Shown one piece after another: positions 34,011 through 37,454 of a stretch of 37,454 nt of DNA. This DNA is from Oscillospiraceae bacterium (GTDB taxonomy: Bacteria > Bacillota > Clostridia > Oscillospirales > CAG-382), in the NCBI GenBank assembly GCA_015065225.1, contig SVQR01000010.1, positions 1-37,454 of the forward strand, given 5' to 3'. Position numbers and translations under genes: made by a program. The notes under the pieces were generated by a model, which ran no database searches, had not been told where the DNA came from, and worked only from the letters and a program-made list of their open reading frames with translations. The stretch's first letter is position 1; the number at the start of each line of letters is the position of its first letter.

Positions 34011-36313
34011 TCTCTTCCAAATACCCAGAGCGTATCGTTTACGTTATCATTGCTCTCGGCAAGATTATAAATACTGAGGACAACAGCTTCTCCGTTGGAT
34101 TTCTTGTATGTTATTGAAGGTATCTTGCCCTCGTACAGTTGCTGCTTTATCGCATCGTAATTAAGGAAGTTCGTGACAGCTCTGTGTGAATCCGGATGAA
34201 CAAGGTCGTTGATATACTTTTTGAGCAGTCTCGAAAATTGCTCTTCGTCCTCCTTGTATCCCAGGTAGGCCGGCATAAGAATCCTGTGCGCGTTGTCGGT
34301 ATCAAGGGAAACCCTGTAAATACCGTTGTAGTGATCCTTCAATACGGATATCATAACATCCACCTCACGGATGCCGGTCTTGAGCTGAGAGTAAACCTTT
34401 TCCGTATCTTCCGATACCGCTGTTTGTTCCTTGTTCTGATAGTACTTGGATTTTGCTTCATACATTCTGATCTCGGCTTCGCGTACCATTTCTTCACAGT
34501 TTGTGTTCTGCGATCTGAATGAGATACCGATAGCAACGTGATAATCCTTGGGTCTTAGCTGTTCAAGGAAGGTTTCGATATTCTGCTTTATGATATCCTG
34601 CGGAACGTTCTTTGCAAAAACAAGAAATTCATCGCCGCCCATACGGTATATCCTGTGTCTGAAGAATACCTCCTTCAGCGAGTTGGCAATGTAGATAAGC
34701 ATCTCATCACCTGCGGCGTGGCCGTATTTGTTGTTTCTTATGTGAAGCTCATTGACGTCGATATAGATGCAGGAGAATTCCTTCGGCTTTTCTTCGTCGA
34801 ATACGAGAATATCCTTTTTATATGCGACGCGGTTGAGCGCTCCTGTGAGAGAGTCGGTGGTGGCCGCAAGCTCTGTCCTGTTCAGATGATTCTTGTTATA
34901 CAGTGCTATGGAGAAGCATACAGCGACCTCTTCCACAAGATTTAGTGCATTGGAGCTCTTGGCAGGATTTATGGTTCCCAAAATCCCGACATGATTGTTT
35001 TTGTCCGCAAGTATTGCAAAGGATATGTCTTTTATGCCATGCTTGGTAAGAAAGCCATGCAGCTCGGGATTGGTTTTTTTAAGATGTCTGTTGGGGACTA
35101 TCTGCATTACACCGACGGAAAGATTGTTCGTGTAGATGTTGGCGGCATATCTGAAAAGCTCACCGAGAAGATACTTTCTATCATCTCCGACAAGACGCTT
35201 GGTTGCCAAAGAAGGCTTGATATAACTGTAGTCCTCACCGTCTGTGTCGGCAAAGAAAGCGGAGCGGGCATTTGAGAATTCTTTGATCCTTTTCAGTGCC
35301 GAATTAATGCTCTCATGCTGTTGATTGATCTCCAGAAGCAGCTTTCTGATGGCGGAGGATTCCGAATTGAGTTTTGTCCTGTTTTTCTCACCCATCAATA
35401 CCAGTTCAAGGTAGACCATTGTGATCAACAACATAATAATAAATACAATTATCAGATTATAAGCTATTTTGTGTGTTTCCTCAAAAACCTGAGTTTCATA
35501 GCGGGCAAGCATGAGTCCCCAGCCGAAATCCTCTATAGTTGAGTAGTGTACATACAGATCTTCTCCCGTGAGTATCGACTTGAAGGATGAATAACCTTTA
35601 TCCAGGTTCAGAAAATCTTCATAGGAATAATTGTCGTTATAATCTCTGTCTTTGAAATTGGACAGCTCACCGGGAATATCGTTAAGAGTATCTATAACAA
35701 ATTTTCCGGTCTCCTTATCATAAACAAAAAGCTGAGCGTCCAGTTCCTTTGCCATATTGATATACTTGTTGCCTATAACATCAAGACGTATAACGCCGTA
35801 AAGGATACCTACGATCTCGTCGCCCGACTTTACCGGTACAGCACTTCTTATTATTTGAATCTCTCCTTGTGTAAGATCCTGCACTCTTCCGCTTATGTAC
35901 TCTTCGCGGGCAGCTTCTTCTTCAAAAGATATCTTGCCGCTCAGGTCGACAGAACCCTTTTTTGTAACAAATGTATTATCCGGATTCAGTATGCCGATAT
36001 TGGAGATAAGACCTATGGGCTTGAAAGAGTCAAACATGAGATCATAGCTTTCACCGTCACTGTACAGCTTGGATGCAAAATTTGCCATGGTGACAAGATT
36101 TTCTCTGTCCGAATTCAGTTGCAATACAAGGTCATCCTTTATTTGCTTTGTCTGAATATGAAGCATCTCATAAGCATCTTCCTCCGCACGTTTATAAAAG
36201 CCCGATACCATGGTTAAAAACAATGCAAATATCAGTATTGCTGTGAATAGTGTAAATATGAAATTGTTTGATCTTCTACCGTTACGCTCATAAGTTTTTG
36301 CCAATTGATACAT
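34007..36313 (-). CDS. Membrane sensor diguanylate cyclase (Cache-GAF-like-GGDEF-PAS-like)
   Basis: A 768-residue protein and the first gene of the operon. Membrane segment 1 (about 18-40), an extracytoplasmic Cache-type sensor (about 42-280), membrane segment 2 (about 284-307), a coiled linker, a GAF-like region (about 365-475), a GGDEF domain (about 484-630) and a C-terminal PAS-like region (about 655-765). The cyclase motif is intact: DSLTGALNR, IDVNELHIRNNKYGHAAGD and RMGGDEF (559-563). The RxxD inhibitory site is missing (FRHRIYRM occupies that place), so feedback inhibition by c-di-GMP through that site is not expected. Family knowledge: GGDEF domains make c-di-GMP from two GTP. The ATG at 36313 has only a weak ribosome binding site (GAAAGAAG). 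It probably provides the signal used by the rest of the operon (inference). Confidence 0.9.
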   Translation of the reverse strand: MYQLAKTYERNGRRSNNFIFTLFTAILIFALFLTMVSGFYKRAEEDAYEMLHIQTKQIKDDLVLQLNSDRENLVTMANFASKLYSDGESYDLMFDSFKPIGLISNIGILNPDNTFVTKKGSVDLSGKISFEEEAAREEYISGRVQDLTQGEIQIIRSAVPVKSGDEIVGILYGVIRLDVIGNKYINMAKELDAQLFVYDKETGKFVIDTLNDIPGELSNFKDRDYNDNYSYEDFLNLDKGYSSFKSILTGEDLYVHYSTIEDFGWGLMLARYETQVFEETHKIAYNLIIVFIIMLLITMVYLELVLMGEKNRTKLNSESSAIRKLLLEINQQHESINSALKRIKEFSNARSAFFADTDGEDYSYIKPSLATKRLVGDDRKYLLGELFRYAANIYTNNLSVGVMQIVPNRHLKKTNPELHGFLTKHGIKDISFAILADKNNHVGILGTINPAKSSNALNLVEEVAVCFSIALYNKNHLNRTELAATTDSLTGALNRVAYKKDILVFDEEKPKEFSCIYIDVNELHIRNNKYGHAAGDEMLIYIANSLKEVFFRHRIYRMGGDEFLVFAKNVPQDIIKQNIETFLEQLRPKDYHVAIGISFRSQNTNCEEMVREAEIRMYEAKSKYYQNKEQTAVSEDTEKVYSQLKTGIREVDVMISVLKDHYNGIYRVSLDTDNAHRILMPAYLGYKEDEEQFSRLLKKYINDLVHPDSHRAVTNFLNYDAIKQQLYEGKIPSITYKKSNGEAVVLSIYNLAESNDNVNDTLWVFGRE

Positions 36314-36372
36314 CTTCTTTCATGTTGTAATAGTATTTTTTACCTTTGTTAACAGGCAGTTAAGAGGATCGG

Positions 36373-36401
36373 ATACGGAAGTTTTTCATTATATTCCGTA
36401 T
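36373..36401 (-). promoter_or_regulatory. Inverted repeat in the operon leader
   Basis: ATACGGAA (36373-36380) and TTCCGTAT (36394-36401) form a perfect 8-bp inverted repeat with 13 bases between. It lies just downstream of the predicted transcription start, so it could be a protein-binding operator or a 5'-end RNA hairpin. No T-tract follows, so it is not a plain terminator. Confidence 0.5.
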
Positions 36402-36410
36402 ATTTCTACT

Positions 36411-36439
36411 ATTATATCATATATCAGCACAAAAATCAA
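36411..36439 (-). promoter_or_regulatory. Probable promoter of the polysaccharide/c-di-GMP operon
   Basis: On the minus strand TTGATT (36439-36434) is followed after 17 bp by a perfect TATAAT (36416-36411), which also has the extended TGA element immediately upstream. It lies about 98 bp before the start codon of the GGDEF gene. It is the best promoter seen for the whole 23-kb operon. Confidence 0.75.
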
Positions 36440-36625
36440 CAAAGAAATCTTTTTTCTCACATTTGCACAAAAATAAGTACATATTTATGACAAACAGCAA
36501 TATGCCCGTGTGAAAAGATGCCTTTTCCTTGGTGTTATCGGTATTTCTTAAAGCAGTAGAGGTCAAAATGCACAAAACACACGAAAAAGATTTATCATAT
36601 ATCCCTAAGAATGATTTGCTGCAGA

Positions 36626-36659
36626 GAAAGAAAAACTCCCCATGCTGTGACCACGGGGA
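36626..36659 (-). terminator. Rho-independent terminator after the YjdF-like gene
   Basis: On the minus strand CCCCGTG pairs with CATGGGG (36638-36658, one G-U pair) around a 7-base loop, followed by AGTTTTTCTTTC. It lies about 30 bp after the stop codon at 36689, separating this gene from the polysaccharide operon. Confidence 0.82.
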
Positions 36660-36688
36660 TGTCTCATATACAAGGCAAAAAACGTACA

Positions 36689-37454
36689 TTATTTTTTGCG
36701 TTTCTGCTTTTTTTCAAGAAGCTGCCGTTTTTCTTCTTCCATTTCACGTCTGGTTTCTTCAATCTCCTCATGAGTCTTCATTCGCGGTATGAATTTTGAA
36801 GCCAAAAGCCCCTTGTCACGTCCTAAAATATAAAGAAATCCGATCACGGAGAAGACTCCCGCACCGATGAGATTTACCACCAGATCCTTCATAGTGTCAA
36901 TAATACCGACATCAAGGTATCCGTTTTCTATAATATACGGCTCGGTGCTTCCGGAATGATATATTGCTGTTTTCTCAATACCGCTGAGCGTTATCGGAGA
37001 ATTGACACCGTCGGGATTGAAATTTACGGAGGATATCTCGGTGATGATCCTGTCCTTCTGCATATCCATTGTGGTAAAGGTGTCCATTCCGAATTCAAAG
37101 AACTCCCACAGAACGCCTATCGTCATTGAAAAGCAGAACGCCACAAAAGCAACAAATATCGGTGATAAGCTGATATGAAACCTTGGAGAATTGTTGAGGA
37201 TATCTATCATAGCAAAGCCGATGGCAGCCATAAGAAATCCGTTTATCGTATGGAGCATTGTATCCCACCAGGGGATGTAGGTGTAAAAACTGCCTATCTC
37301 ACCGAGGATACTTCCGGAAAATATAAACAGGAGTATAGTGACATGAAGCTCTTTTGTAAGCTTTACCTTGAAGGTTCTGTCAACAAAGGCGGGAATATAG
37401 AATAACACAAGATTCAGTGCGCACAGAAACACAGTATAGTAGTCGCGCCTTAAG
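36689..37454 (-). CDS. YjdF/DUF2238-like membrane protein (5' end outside window)
   Basis: The frame stays open to the right edge (reading LRRDYYTV before the GTG at 37432), so the true start is outside the window. At least 254 residues are encoded, with about five membrane segments. Motifs of the YjdF/DUF2238 group are visible: WWDTMLHTINGFLMAAIGF, GVLWEFFEFGMD and DTMKDLVVNLIGA. An insertion of about 45 residues lies between the last two motifs (from the KDRIITE region to YLDVGI). The C terminus is a charged helix (ETRREMEEEKRQLLEKKQKRKK). The function of the family is unknown. It ends at its own terminator and is probably not part of the polysaccharide operon. Confidence 0.75.
   Translation of the reverse strand, partial: LRRDYYTVFLCALNLVLFYIPAFVDRTFKVKLTKELHVTILLFIFSGSILGEIGSFYTYIPWWDTMLHTINGFLMAAIGFAMIDILNNSPRFHISLSPIFVAFVAFCFSMTIGVLWEFFEFGMDTFTTMDMQKDRIITEISSVNFNPDGVNSPITLSGIEKTAIYHSGSTEPYIIENGYLDVGIIDTMKDLVVNLIGAGVFSVIGFLYILGRDKGLLASKFIPRMKTHEEIEETRREMEEEKRQLLEKKQKRKK

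Larger units (their letters stand above)
36314..36688. other. Intergenic region upstream of the polysaccharide operon
   Basis: The 375-bp gap holds, on the minus strand, the terminator of the gene at the right edge (36626-36659), the operon promoter (36411-36439) and a leader of about 90 bases with an inverted repeat (36373-36401). Between about 36440 and 36625 I see no gene and no recognised riboswitch; the region is AT-rich. Confidence 0.6.

Noticed and set aside
36415..36603. 11-bp direct repeat TATCATATATC (36415-36425 and 36593-36603)
   Set aside because: AT-only apart from two bases in an AT-rich gap; chance occurrence is quite likely.
36314..36625. Possible c-di-GMP (GEMM) riboswitch in the operon leader
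   Set aside because: The context made it worth looking for, but I could not find the conserved GEMM core or a matching two-helix arrangement; only a simple inverted repeat is present.
36417..36792. Open frames on both strands between the operon promoter and the YjdF-like gene
   Set aside because: They cross the terminator and promoter elements, and their proteins are low-complexity and unlike any family.
1..37454. Mobile elements or phage origin for the polysaccharide locus
   Set aside because: No transposase, integrase, terminal inverted repeats or attachment-site duplications were seen. Gtr-type genes are often phage-borne, but here they are dispersed within an operon without phage genes.

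Overview
The window looks like part of the chromosome of an anaerobic, Gram-positive clostridial bacterium, probably of the Ruminococcus/Oscillospiraceae type. The reasons are a dockerin-bearing secreted protein, two large S-layer-homology (SLH) proteins, strong AGGAGG-type ribosome binding sites, moderately AT-rich composition, and a Wzx/Wzy-type surface-polysaccharide locus with no outer-membrane export gene. The taxonomic placement is inference. I see no tRNA, rRNA, CRISPR array, insertion sequence or phage gene.

Left part (1-12.5 kb, plus strand): three very large secreted proteins. The first (1-3624, 5' end outside the window) has two near-identical 379-residue modules, an InlB-type repeat, a cohesin-like segment and a C-terminal dockerin. 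The second (4097-8536) has three beta-helix-like modules, SLH repeats in the middle and a further beta-helix at the C terminus. The third (8766-12485) has a CAP/SCP domain, a Pro/Thr linker, a probable RCC1-like propeller and three C-terminal SLH repeats. Promoter-like sequences precede the second and third genes, and hairpin terminators follow each.

Right part (12.7-36.4 kb, minus strand): one apparent operon of 20 genes. It runs leftward from a strong promoter near 36.42 kb to a hairpin terminator at 12.74 kb, with most neighbours overlapping or closely spaced. It encodes a complete undecaprenyl-linked polysaccharide pathway: an initiating phosphoglycosyl transferase, six cytoplasmic-type glycosyltransferases (three GT2, two GT4, one GT32), a Wzx flippase, a Wzy polymerase, a serine-acetyltransferase-like acyltransferase, a YdjC-type deacetylase and a membrane metallophosphoesterase. 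A GtrA/GtrB/GtrII-like glucosylation set is scattered through the operon.

The notable point is that this pathway is interleaved with cyclic-di-GMP-type domains. The first gene is a Cache-GGDEF-PAS-like diguanylate cyclase with an intact GGDEF motif. Two promoter-distal genes encode membrane EAL proteins with the phosphodiesterase residues present. In the middle, a Wzz-like chain-length regulator is fused to a degenerate cytoplasmic GGDEF domain, next to a paralogous Wzz-like protein without it. The usual Gram-positive tyrosine kinase/phosphatase (CpsBCD) genes are absent from the operon. The inference is a polysaccharide assembly line whose polymerisation is controlled by a GGDEF-type domain rather than by phosphotyrosine.

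The right edge holds the 3' part of a YjdF/DUF2238-like membrane protein gene with its own terminator.
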